From NCBI RefSeq assembly GCF_016086655.4, contig NC_052131.2, positions 5,935,940 to 5,999,939 of the forward strand: 64,000 nt of DNA, read 5' to 3'. A model generated the notes under the pieces. That model was not told the DNA's origin, ran no database searches, and worked only from the letters and a program-made list of their open reading frames with translations. The translations under genes were made by a program, and so were the position numbers. Below are positions 1-10,264 of this stretch, piece by piece; the stretch's first letter is position 1, and the number at the start of each line of letters is the position of its first letter. This DNA comes from Lepeophtheirus salmonis. Lineage: Eukaryota > Arthropoda > Copepoda > Siphonostomatoida > Caligidae.

Positions 1-84
1 CCATACTTTCAATGTAATAATTAGATTTGAATATTTTACATTATTTTGTATGAAGAAGAGCCCCCCAATCCGCCACTAGTTATT

Positions 85-517
85 TAAAAAAAAACTCCAG
101 TAAAATCTAAATAGCAACTGTGAAACAACAGCCGATAATATGGAGAGACGTAAGTCGCAATTTTGGAACTTTCTGCGCGGGGAAAAACTTCCACTGAAAA
201 TGACAAGGTTCTGAACTGCAGCCGCACCACCGTTTACAGCGTGGTAGCCAAAGGGACTCCTGAGGTGACCACCAAATTTAAGTCAAGGCCTCAAAGGTCG
301 GATGAAATGGTTGCTGCCGTGGAAAAGTCTGTCGAGGATACAAGAGGCAAGGTCACCGACTGCAGCCTCTCCAGGGAGTTCAACGTCAGCAGAAGGACTA
401 TGGACCGGCTAGTTAAGAAAGATCTTGGTCTTAAGGTCTACAAGAGAACCCCTCGTCAAGACTTCAAGTCATAAAATTTAAAGGAGTGTTCAGTTTTATA
501 CGTGCACACCTGTACTC
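85..517 (+). pseudogene. Truncated Tc1/mariner-like transposase with one terminal inverted repeat
   Basis: This is a broken copy of a Tc1/mariner-type cut-and-paste transposase, which would act in the nucleus on its own terminal repeats. An ATG at 140 opens the N-terminus, a single-base shift near residue 12 moves the frame, and the rest reads from about 163 to the stop at 472-474. The readable part is the paired helix-turn-helix DNA-binding half, with the motifs VLNCSRTTVYSVV and LSREFNVSRRTMDRLV. No catalytic DDE/D region is left; the frame runs straight into a terminal repeat at 473-514 ending GCACACCTGTA. The same terminal repeat flanks the copy at 24816-25708. The left terminal repeat is missing. 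Family placement is firm from the paired copy; autonomous function can be excluded. Confidence 0.75.
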
Positions 518-552
518 CTTCGAAGGTAAGCAATCCTCCCCAATACTATGAA

Positions 553-1510
553 TATTGGTTTTGAATCTCTGTGACGGCTCGTTTTTAACTTAATTTCCTT
601 TCGAATATTTTCACAATTACTGTATTATACTTGTCAAATGTCTGGACAACGAAATTATAGCATAGTTCAGAAGCATTCCCTTCGAATTCTAAATTATGCA
701 CTTTAATATTACAATGAATATGCAAAAACTTGCTATGTTTGCACATCGCTCAAGATATATAAATATTATATGACCTTAACTCAAGTAAAATAATAAAAGT
801 AAATACTCAACTCCCGTTAGTTATCATAATACCTTGAAATAGAAATGAACTTCGTTCATAAATTAAAGAAACTTATGTGGAAGTGAGATACGTTCAAGTC
901 TTTTCGTAATGATTAGAGATTCCTTTTAAGTCGACAAATCTGTTGACAATAAGTGTAGTAATATTCTAAAATCACTTTTCTTTTAGTTGAGGATATTATG
1001 ATAGTTTTTTGTAGGTAACAGTAATTAAGTATTTACCCTTCTTCATGATGTCCAATATCAAGTGAAATACTATCAACAACTTGCAAATCTGGTCATTGTT
1101 TCTCTATCTATATTCCTAAAATGGTCGATAAACTTTTTAACGTTCTGATGAAGAATTTTGCATTAATTCCTTAAATAAAATATTTGCCAACGTCAGTACG
1201 ACAACAAAAACATTCCCAAACTTCATTCGACCGATCAGATGATTGTACTTCCAATATTATATTTTTATCAATACATAGGGAATGTAAAAAAAACCAAATA
1301 TATGCTAAATCAATAACGAAAGTAATATGAATTACGTTTTAATTTGTCTGGGTATAAAATGAAATTATTTAGTTAAAGGATAAATATAATTTAGGATAAG
1401 TTAAGAAATTGATTAATTTAAGAGTGTGAGACATTGTTACGAGTCGGATAAATTTACGAATCAATGTTTATAAATCATACTGGTCATTTCTTAATTTTTC
1501 TAGTTACAGA
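553..1510. repeat. Anonymous interspersed repeat, copy 1 (direct repeat of 22368-23785)
   Basis: Two blocks, 553-692 and about 930-1510, recur in the same orientation at 22368-22501 and 23180-23785. Shared landmarks include TGTCTGGACAACGAAATTAT and a run beginning GAGGATATTATGATAGTTTT. The stretch between the blocks differs between copies. No coding frame was recognised in either copy, so the superfamily is unknown. The repeat begins just outside the truncated mariner copy. Confidence 0.7.
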
Positions 1511-1609
1511 AAATGAAAAAGCCAGCTTTCTAGTGTGAGCATATCTAATCGTTTTATAGCTATATCTTTGAGTTAGTTACTCAGTTGTGAGGCTAAGGCA
1601 AAGCCAGTT

Positions 1610-1628
1610 AAAAAAAAAAAAAAAAAAA
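1610..1628 (+). repeat. Poly(A) tract
   Basis: A run of about 18 A follows a moderately complex stretch (about 1510-1608). It could be the 3' tail of a retroposed sequence on the plus strand, but no target-site duplication or recognisable body was found. Confidence 0.4.
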
Positions 1629-2089
1629 GCGAATGGATGACGTTTGACCCTTCACTTACTTCTTGTATTTAAATTTCATTCATATGGTATATTGATCAAC
1701 CATGCAATCGAACAGCGCCAATTCGAATCAATTTGGCATTTATTAGCCAATAATGTTACAGTAGAGATTGAAATCCAGTAGAATCGTTGATTCTCCTAGT
1801 TGAGATTACAATCCTATTATCTCCTAGGACAAATTACAATTTTACTGAGGGAGATATTAGAATTGAATATTTTAAGAGGTTGTGTGTTTTTGAAAATATG
1901 ACGCAAAGTCATACCCTTCAATTTACCTATTATATAATTATATTTAATAGTAAATCGTTTATGTTTAGAATTTCAACAGAAATAAGCTAAATATAAATAA
2001 AATCTTTTTGATTTTTCATCTTTAAGATAGCATATTCGTAATAGTAACAGTTACTCATTTACATCATATTTTGTCTCTTTGAGTTTGTG
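1629..2089. other. Stretch with no recognised gene
   Basis: AT-rich sequence. Only a short open frame without family resemblance (1787-1990) is present. I see no repeat partner elsewhere in the window. Confidence 0.5.
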
Positions 2090-2245
2090 TTCTAGTGCAT
2101 TTCTTCTAGTAGTCCTCGACTAGTGCTGTTTCTTATGAACGACTCTTTTTAGTGAACGTACTGAACCGACTCAGTTGCATGAATGATTCGTTCGTTTATA
2201 GCTTAAGATTCCCATATATAGAATATATCACTTAGCCTCAATCAA
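2090..2245 (-). mobile_element. hAT-type element fragment (inverted partner of 7312-7475)
   Basis: Read on the minus strand this segment matches 7312-7475 on the plus strand, including a shared stretch with GAGTCGGTTCAGTACGTTCA and repeated GAACGA/TCGTTC motifs. Short repeated motifs of this kind are common near hAT termini. The match stops just before the hAT-like coding part at 7475. It directly abuts the 3' truncation of the LINE at 2277, so one element may have been cut or joined at this point. Confidence 0.5.
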
Positions 2246-2276
2246 GTCAGAAGCCATTCTAGAGACCAGTTTAGTG

Positions 2277-2489
2277 TCATTGGTTACTGATCTGTCTGAT
2301 ATTCTCAGCGAGTGCAATTTTTTGCATTGTGAAAATATTTTTATAATTCAATTTACCAATTATATCATTCTTTACCAGCTCCGCCTTGGCGCTGATTAAA
2401 TTTCCTCTATTTTTATACTCAATTATTCTTTGTAGCTCTGCGTTCGTCTCTGTCGAGTCCCCATCTAGACTCGCTATTTTGGTCTTCAT
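2277..2489 (-). pseudogene. Non-LTR retrotransposon ORF2 fragment: linker between endonuclease and reverse transcriptase
   Basis: A 70-residue charged segment contains ELQRIIEYKNRG followed by an acidic/basic helix. This resembles the region between the endonuclease and the reverse transcriptase of LINE ORF2 proteins. It lies downstream, in minus-strand order, of the endonuclease pieces at 2675-3417. The frame ends at a stop and no reverse-transcriptase motif such as FADD follows, so the element is truncated here. The assignment depends on its position next to the endonuclease. Confidence 0.5.
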
Positions 2490-2674
2490 TTTGTTTCTTA
2501 ACTGTGCTTCTTCTTCCCGATATTTAAAAAAAAATGAATGGAACCGTTTTCTATTTTATCTAAAGCTTCACAGGAGGAGTACAATCCCATTCTTGTTCTC
2601 TTGTCATGATATTTTATAATCCTGCGTATTTTCGGTTTTGTTTCTTCTTATTCCAGATGGGTGATGTTATGATT

Positions 2675-3417
2675 CTATAACGTTTTGGTGGTTTGTTTTA
2701 ATCTTAAGAACCTTCCTATAATAGGAAAGTAATGTGGCAAATATGGAGGGAGCGCTTTGAACTCCTTTAGCTGTTTTGATATAGTTGGTGAAGCGAAAAT
2801 ATAGTCAAGTCTACCTTGCTTTAGGGTTTCTGAATTCGATGACAAGAAGGTCATTTGAGGGGTTTGAGGTCGAGCTTTAAGGGACAAGTTGTCCAGAAGA
2901 TGTTTGAAGATCACAGTCTTAAGGTCTGTTGTATTTTTTATTTCTAGAACCTCCGTAATTTTTTGCGTCTCTTGCAGGATTCCTTGTGATATTTAGGTCA
3001 CCGAGCAAGATTATTATTCTGGGTGAGAGGTATACTTTTCGAGTATATCGCTATAAAAGGAACCCGAGTCGTAGTTTGGACCATTAGGGCAAATATTCTA
3101 GATATTTTATCTAGGAACTGTACGTCTAGGATGACAACGTTTCCCATGGTATCAGAGTACACCAGACTTGGATTTAGGGTGTCTTTGATGAGGACTATAA
3201 CTCTCCTTGATGGTTGTGTTGTTTGGAATTTTGCATTTGGAACAAAGGATCTATGGGATTTTGGAAATAGATGTTTGATAGTGGATACTTTGTTAATACG
3301 AGTGTCAACAAGAACTAGCACGTCTGGGATGGACAACACATTTAGATATTGGAAAACCTTCTTTGCTCTAGACGGCGTGGTAATGGAATTTACTTTACAG
3401 GGCATTATTGAACTCAT
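2675..3417 (-). pseudogene. Non-LTR retrotransposon ORF2: AP-type endonuclease domain, frameshifted
   Basis: Two minus-strand frames together make an apurinic/apyrimidinic-type endonuclease, the domain that nicks the target DNA for target-primed reverse transcription. The first (3417 to about 2998) starts MSSIMPCKVNSITTPSRAKK and has DVLVLVDTRI, where the catalytic acidic strand is expected. Past the frame break, the DNA reads NIILLGDLNITRNPARD, which matches the conserved GDxN motif. The second frame (2914 to 2675) has FLSSNSETLKQGRLDYIFAS, the conserved RLDYIF block. The usual final SDH motif is changed to PHY, so the catalytic histidine is lost. Stops and shifts around 2915-3000 confirm it is dead. 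Confidence 0.8.
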
Positions 3418-3723
3418 ATCTTAATTAATATAAATAAATGTGGGGATATGGGAAATTTAACAATAAAAGTAATACTAGGAAAAGAAAAACAATTAAATAC
3501 GGTTTTTTTCTTCCCTTGTGTTTTCCCCCATGATCACCCGACTGTGATATTTGATGCAATGTTTGAGATGCATTCATAAGTATTCCTATGGCATTTCGAT
3601 TCGAGTCCTGTCCTTTACTGCTGGGTCCAGTTTATCCTTTTCTTCACTGGTAGTTGATGGGGGGGTCATTTCCAGGAGCACTAGCCACCTCCAGGCTTTT
3701 AGTGTGATCATGTACCACATCTT

Positions 3724-4330
3724 TTAACCGACATAAATACTTGATAGGGAGCTAAATCTTTCTCGTTTATACTTTTTAGTCCTTCTGGATTCAGCAGGGC
3801 TTACATTACGAGATAGTTCACTAGATAATACTTTATCATGATTTTGATCACCCATTTCATTTGAACAGTTTTCTGTCAATTTTAAGATTAGATGCGACTC
3901 TTCTTGTCTTTTGTCTGCAGCAACTGCGGCTGCCGTTTCTAACTTATTTTCGGAATTAAGAACTCTATTTTTCTCGTTACTATTGGTTTCAACCTTCAAA
4001 AAGATATGACTGGTTCCTTTGGAGGGAACTTTTGGGATTTCCGCAACCCGTAGTTCAAGCACATTGCTTAAAACCTGATGATTTGCTTCAGAATTGGTTT
4101 CCTCCAGCTTTTTTTTTTTTTTTTTTTTTGCCTTCATGGAGTTGTCTGTTTCCTTTGTATTTAAATGTTTTTCACTTTCTGTGTTCGAGTTTTCTTCTTT
4201 CCATTCCTCTGTAGGATTTTGGGATCCTCCTTTTAAGTGTTCTCCTTGAATGAGATGTTAAATTTTATATTGTTATCACATCTAGAGAATGTATGACCGA
4301 ACATGAAGCAGTGGGAGCAGGTAAATTAAT
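3724..4330 (-). pseudogene. Non-LTR retrotransposon ORF1-like fragment with CCHC zinc knuckle
   Basis: At 4278-4319 the minus strand encodes CSHCFMFGHTFSRC, a perfect C-x2-C-x4-H-x4-C zinc knuckle of the type found in LINE and LTR nucleic-acid-binding proteins. Downstream, after stops and a frame change, a 137-residue frame (4137-3724) is rich in Lys, Glu, Ser and Asn, fitting the basic, disordered tail of an ORF1 protein. A 22-base poly(T) at about 4105-4127 on the plus strand gives its lysine run and may be a later expansion. The order knuckle, basic tail, endonuclease on one strand supports a single LINE insertion of about 2 kb. Confidence 0.6.
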
Positions 4331-5275
4331 TCCTTGTCTTTTCATTGCTAATAATTTCATTCCCTGTAAAATTCAATCCCATACATTTCATTCACACTTT
4401 GAAGAGGGATATTTAGTGACGTAATACGGTTTATCTTTCTACACTAGTTAGTATTTTTTGTGTAGGGCTGTAGAAGGAGGACTTGGCACTGACGATGAGT
4501 GATGAATGATGATTAGTGATGGTTGGGAGACGGATACAAATGATTTCTGTTGTCTATTGATTAGAAATGACGTGATAAATCTTTAATAGTAAGTAGAATC
4601 CCAATACGTTGATATTATTTATGCGTTGGAAATACAAGTAAATGCTGCGTTGTTCTTCCTCTTCTTCATCGTCTATTACTACCCGCTCCTACTCCTTTTC
4701 ATCCATTGACAATCATCAATTTCATCATCCCCTTTTCTCTTCCTTCCTCTTTTCACCATTCAAATCTACGTAAAACAATAACTATAATCAAATTGCTCGG
4801 GCCCGTAACTCCCTTTTCCGAGATATCTTACTCTCTCCTCCTTCAAGCTCAACTCTGGATTGAATTCTACAAGTTTCAACAATCATCATCATTCATTCTG
4901 TGTCTCGTAATAGATTTCTAGAATATATCATTCATCCCTTCACATCCAATCATATCTATTCAAACTTAAATACATAGGTTTCAAAGCATTTTGAAGGAGA
5001 CACGGAATACTAATAATATGGTCCGTTGCGAAGAATAATTGACACATTCATATGCAGTCATTTTCTTCAACAAAAGGCCATGGAGAGGATTGTACTAGAT
5101 TTATAGAGCTAGTTCAAGATGTGGACCTCGTCCATGAAAGTCTGCATGCATTTCTGAATATGATATTTAATATTAAATATATCTAAATATTTTATTAACT
5201 TATCACAATCATAGATTTTGGATCTCAACGAATGGAAATAAAAACATTGTTTCAAGACCCTTCTGAAATAAAACC
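4331..5275. other. Pyrimidine-rich stretch, no gene recognised
   Basis: Around 4650-4900 the plus strand is unusually rich in C and T with scattered TCATC triplets. The small open frames here have no family resemblance and look like products of the biased composition. Nothing else is supported. Confidence 0.5.
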
Positions 5276-5692
5276 ACCGACTTATATAATAACTGAATGC
5301 TCAACCTACATAATAAAAAGGAGATTTGCCCTTCAGCTGTCGGCAGCCATTTTATGTAAACATCTATATCTATGTATATTAATTTATCTATCTAGAAAAA
5401 TATTCTATATAAACTTCTTTTTGAATGCTCCTTTGGAGTAAAGTTCTTCACCTTGAGGTTCCTTACCCATTGTCGGCACCTCTCTGAATCCTTCGGTAAT
5501 CGATGAAATGAAAATTCACTCTTAGCAACCCATTTGTTCTTGCACCCAAACGCAACACAAGACATGATTTACAATTTCACTTCAAAACTTAGCTATGAAT
5601 AACTTAGGAATACATAAAATGGCTGCCGACAGCAGAAGGACAAGTCTCCTCTTTATTATATAGCTTGTGCATCCAGTTATTATATAGGTCGG
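5276..5692 (-). mobile_element. Small long-TIR element carrying a THAP domain (P-type derivative)
   Basis: The ends form an imperfect inverted repeat of about 80 bp: 5276-5357 against 5605-5692. The outermost bases read ACCGAC(T/C)TATATAATAACTG on both arms. The interior encodes a THAP-type zinc finger on the minus strand (5392-5565). A solo end of the same family lies at about 24415-24450. Long TIRs around a THAP exon, with no transposase body, suggest an internally deleted P-element/THAP-class transposon. Total length is about 417 bp. Superfamily assignment is an inference from the THAP domain. Confidence 0.7.
5392..5565 (-). CDS. THAP zinc-finger domain, truncated (57 residues)
   Basis: The frame starts MSCVAFGCKNKWVAKSEFSF and continues through HRLP and CRQWVRNLKVKNFTP to a stop. 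THAP domains bind DNA through a C-x2-4-C-x35-50-C-x2-H zinc site and carry invariant Trp and Pro residues. Here C3 and C8 are the first zinc pair, W33 matches the invariant Trp, and FTP near residue 44 matches the conserved Pro. The last cysteine and histidine (usually CSxHF) are gone, because the frame diverges after EHSK into a basic tail. It therefore probably cannot fold around zinc. It sits inside the long-TIR element, so it is read as the DNA-binding exon of a transposase rather than a host gene. Confidence 0.75.
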   Translation of the reverse strand: MSCVAFGCKNKWVAKSEFSFHRLPKDSERCRQWVRNLKVKNFTPKEHSKRSLYRIFF

Positions 5693-7311
5693 TAATTAAA
5701 ACATGATTCTTAGTGGTTGATAAATATAAGAAACCGATCTGTTGAGTTGAGGATTGAGTAGGATAAGGAAATCTTCACATTTTAAGGTTTAATATCACTT
5801 ACTTATATTATAATAATTATAATTTTTATTTCACAGTCAAATTCAAACTCAGAAAGTTCATACCTAGGATGGACATTGGACATCATTAATTATGAAATTA
5901 TAAGGAACTTCCTTCTGAAAGAGCCAATCGAAATAGATTATATTAATTCTTGTTTTTGTAAATATATACTTAAAGTCAAGATTTTATATAAGCAATAATG
6001 ATCTTAACGTGTGTACGAGGATATTTCATATTTTGGATGATCTGTTGTGTATAGATGAAAAAAAGATGTTTGAAAAGCTTCAGTCTTCAAAAACCGTTTC
6101 TGTGACCTAACTAGCTATTTGAAAATGAAATTTGTCTAATTGAATTTACTACTAGTTAAGGGATTGAAATTTTTTAATTTTAAAGTTATAATGCTCCATT
6201 TTAAAAGTTTCATTAAAGTTCCTTCCGCAAGTTGTAAAAAAGAATATAATCCTCAATTTCCATTTTGAGGAACAACAAAGAACTATTTCGGATACATAAA
6301 CAATCACAAACCCTTCACTGACCTATAAATCGAATCAAATAAGTATTTGTGTAAGTGTATAATATATATATAGATGGGCTGTCAGAAACCCTTTTCTATT
6401 TCATAATTCAGTAAATTGTAATATATTCAACCTTTACTTCTAGATATTAAAAGAAGCTGTATTAAATTTTTATATGTAAATCGCTCAATTTAAACAATTT
6501 ACAATTATAAACTTGGGGCATGATTCAGAATCATTTATTAATTCCACTTCATTTTTTATTCAGCTCTCAATATCCAGAAAAAAGAATGATTCCAACTGAT
6601 ATTTAAAAACCTGTATTGAATCAATATAACCATTTCTTAAATATTAAATTGTAAAAGTATTAGATATAAACGTATCTAATATATATATAATATACATCAA
6701 AAATATGGTGCATCATTGATTACTACACTACGGTATTCATTTGTATCAAACTGTATCTAATCCAAATTGGTATTAAGGAATACAAGTTGAGTTTACTTAG
6801 ACTCAGCTCAACGTTGCTTTTATCCTAAAACTTCCATATTGCATAAATAATAATATAGCATGTTTAGTTTGTCCTTTTGTTAATCTAATATTAATATAAG
6901 CGTTCATTTTAGTTAATAAATGATTTTTAGTACAGAAAACCTGCACAACCGGTAGCCCAGGATATATTTTTGGATGTTATATGGGATTTATGATGCTCAG
7001 GGAAGCGGCTGTGGAAGATTTTTTTAATTCAATAGCTAGAGTACACTTAAGTGAAATGCTACCTGAATGTAAGAAATACGAATAATCAGTAAAGGATTGA
7101 GTTCTTTTGATGGTTTAGTTCTTTTAGTGAATCAGTTCTTATATTAAAACAGTTCAGTTGGTGGGTTGGTGACTTTGCAATTGTTCGTGTGTGCAAATTA
7201 GAGTGTACTCAAAGTAGCAAGCGAATGAACTACCGTGCAATAAACAAAAATATACTTCTTCACTTGAATATACTAATAATAACTTAATAAAAAAGTCAAA
7301 GTGACTATTAA
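5693..7311. other. AT-rich stretch without recognised features
   Basis: No open frame with family resemblance and no repeat partner was found. Around 7080-7180 there are several TTCTTTT/AGTTC motifs that may be the outer, decayed end of the hAT element that follows. Confidence 0.4.
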
Positions 7312-8975
7312 TATTTGATTGAGGTTAAGTGATATATTCTATATATGGGAAACTTATGGTATAAACAAACGAATAATTCATGCCACTGAGTCGGTTCAGT
7401 ACGTTCACTAAAAGATTCGTTTAAAAGAACGAATTGATCGCGAACGATATAGCACTAGTCAAGGACTACTACATGAAATGTATTAGTAGACAGAAACTTA
7501 TGAAGTCAGACTTTAACTCTGATCTCACAAAGATACTTATTTCATATAATATACCCTTATCCATTGCTAATCATCCTACGTTCAAAAAGTTTATGGAGAA
7601 ATATACGGGTAAACCGTCCCTTCCCGAGGAACCATCATTAAATTAGTGGAGAATGTTGGTAATGATGTCATTTATAGAAATACCCCCATTGTAAATTGTG
7701 AAGTTGAGATAATTTTCAGCATGTTTTGAGTCATCCACACCTACGATCAAAATTATCAGTAAAAAGTATAAAATATTTACTAATTTCGAAATGGAACTCT
7801 GAATTTTGTACCATCTAACAGTAAGTATTCCTTTTTTTTAAATTTAACTAAAAAATATGAATCTATTTTAGCTAAAAATATCAAGAACTATGATACACAA
7901 CTCATTAAATGGTAAAAACAACTGTTAAAATGATCACAACAACGAGGGTAGTAGCTTTGGATGGTTCACAATTAGTTTGCCTGACACAAGTTTCTTCACT
8001 TAAAGACTTGGGTATAATTATTAGGTTTTCCAATATTATATAGTAATCAATATTACTTTTTAATCGCTTAAGGATTAGCTATGGTTGATAAGCTCCAAGA
8101 AATGGTGTCCAGAAAACTCATAAAAGGCAAAAACAACTGCTTAAATGGTCACAACAACGGGGGTAGTTGCATTATAATTAGCAATTGTGTATATTTCATG
8201 ATATGTTGTTATATAAGCATAAATAACAGGGATTTTTTTTTTTTTTTTTGATGCTCTTAATAAGGAGTAATATCGCCGGACATTACTTAATAATTAGCTT
8301 TTGCTTTAAATCTTTACGATGGACTTAATTCCAACATTTTTTTTATTCGTATATTTATTGTCTAATTTTATGATTTTGACATTTACTTTTTTAATAATAG
8401 TTATTTAGATCTCATCGGTAGAGATATATCTATACTCTGCACAATTGTATATATCAACTTCCACATGAAGAAAAACGGGTGATTATCTTTTTGATTAAAC
8501 TCCACGTCTAGCTTGTGTTTTGCAACCTAAAGTTATGAACTATTTAACTGAATTTCGATGTCAGACTAAGAAAATATTATTTGGATCAATCTATTATTTC
8601 AATATTCTGTATTTATAATTTATTGTTATTATTAGTTATTTGATTCCAATTGTTTAATTTTGTATATTTAACATAAATGTATGATGGTTTATTTTTTAGT
8701 ATGTAGATTATATTTAATTTAAATCTTCTTTTTTAAACTTGGAACTTCAAATATATTTTGGAATACTCTACTTTTTCGTTTCATTAGTTATTATTCTGAG
8801 AATATGATCAATAGTAAATTACAATTTCATGGAGCACTGTGACGTTTTCAACTCTTCTGTAACAGATAAAAAACGACTAAGTCAATTACACGACGTATAT
8901 CTTCATTAAACATTTTGCTAATAAATACTTTTGTTATACCCTCAAAAATCATAATAAAGCAGGCAGCTGATAATC
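7312..8975 (+). mobile_element. hAT-like transposon remnant, copy 1
   Basis: The segment 7500-8975 is an inverted copy of about 20163-21600. Its coding end (7434-7646, extended by shifts to about 7730) reads KKFMEKYTGKPSLPEEPSLN, like the N-terminal region of hAT-family transposases with a BED/CGGBP1-like finger. After one frame change the text continues LVENVGNDVIYRN. The finger itself is missing from this copy and is replaced by 7312-7475, which is also found inverted at 2090-2245. A 55 bp internal direct repeat (7903-7960 and 8118-8172) contains AACAACTG and GGTAGT. No catalytic core is recognisable in the AT-rich remainder. Confidence 0.6.
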
Positions 8976-10262
8976 ACAAGTGCTTTAGTTTATTACAAAG
9001 TTATAACACCAGACCAAAAATGTAGAGTAATATAAAAAGGTAAAATTGCTAGATAAATTTCAAAATATATATTGAAGAAAATCAGGAGCTAAAATTAAAT
9101 TCAAATAAGCCAATTGAGTGTATTTTTTTATGGCCGATTATATATAACAAATGTCATCATTGTATCTGATAATAATGGCAAAAGATATCCTTCGAAAGAG
9201 AAAGAAGAGCATGTAACTTTAACATCCGAACCAGGCGGTTCCTATATTGATCATCTTTCTCCCGAAGGAAAAGATGCCAAATCAACTCATTGTGGTATCA
9301 TGCAATTAATAGAGAAACTTTTGGGCCATAGACTTGTTCGAATAGTGTGTGACTTTATAACAATGAACTACTACATATTAACTGAGCTCGATGGTCCCAA
9401 AAATGAAGCTAACTCGTTTTCGAGTATTCTAGATTATATGAATAATATATAATACCTTTATTATGTTTTTATTTACTATAAATAGGGAAACTTGGAAAAA
9501 TTATTTATGGTAAGGTTTACGACTTAGAATTTGATCATAAATTCTGAAAAATAAGCACAATTTTCCCCCTGCGTGAAATGTCAGAAAGTGTAATTGATGA
9601 TTTGTCAATTGATCAATTTTATGCTTATCGCATTACGAAAATGATTATCTCAGGGAGTGTAGATGAAGATCTTCTTAAAATCAAAATCGGGATTGTTTCA
9701 CATTCAAGATGGCTCACAACAGCAAGTCGTTACGTAAAACTCTTCATCTCAAAAAATGGGTTGAATGGAGATGAAGCAAAAACGTTGCGCGTTATTGTCG
9801 TGTTCATCGTGAGTTTTAACTTTCAGATATGGTTCGAAATTAAAGTAGCTCCCTATATTTTAAACGGTCCATCCCATACATACCATCAAATACCATTAAT
9901 TCAGAACCTTAAAAAAGTGAACTTTCAACAAAAGTAAAAAGTATCAACATAAAAATTTGTGGAGAAAGTGCGTGGCATGCTCACTCTGAGCACGTCATAC
10001 TTTCTTTATTAATAAGCTGTAAGCAAGAAGATATCAAAAATAAGAGATGGAAGTGATTTGGCAGATATTCGTGTACGCCCATATTGTTCACCTAAACTCA
10101 ATTGGGAACCTACGTCAATTACTAATATCCAGGATTGGAACAATACTACTGAACCTTTTATCAAGGCAGTCATTCCTCAAAGTATACTAATAAGTTTAGT
10201 CCCTTCACCGCTTCGACTTTCTAAAATACATGCCACACAAAAAAATATATATTTGGAAAATT
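8976..10262 (+). pseudogene. Pseudogene of an uncharacterised multicopy arthropod protein family
   Basis: Three consecutive plus-strand frames read as parts of one protein. The first (about 9078-9450) has NKPIECIFFYGRL, then EEHVTLTSEPGGSYIDHLSP, and after a shortened region LDGPKNEANSFSS. The second (9578-9937) has LSIDQFYAYRITKMIISGS, then SHSRWLTTASRYVKLFI and MWFEIK-like IWFEIK. The third (10058-10262) has KLNWEPTSITNIQDW. From memory, these blocks occur in this order in a large family of unnamed proteins repeated many times in arthropod and cnidarian genomes, probably of transposon origin. Deletions and stops between the blocks show it is not functional. No function should be assigned. 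Confidence 0.6.
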
Positions 10263-10264
10263 AA

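Noticed and set aside
3023..3424. 133-residue plus-strand open frame
   Set aside because: It lies opposite the LINE endonuclease frame, which has recognisable motifs; this is its shadow.
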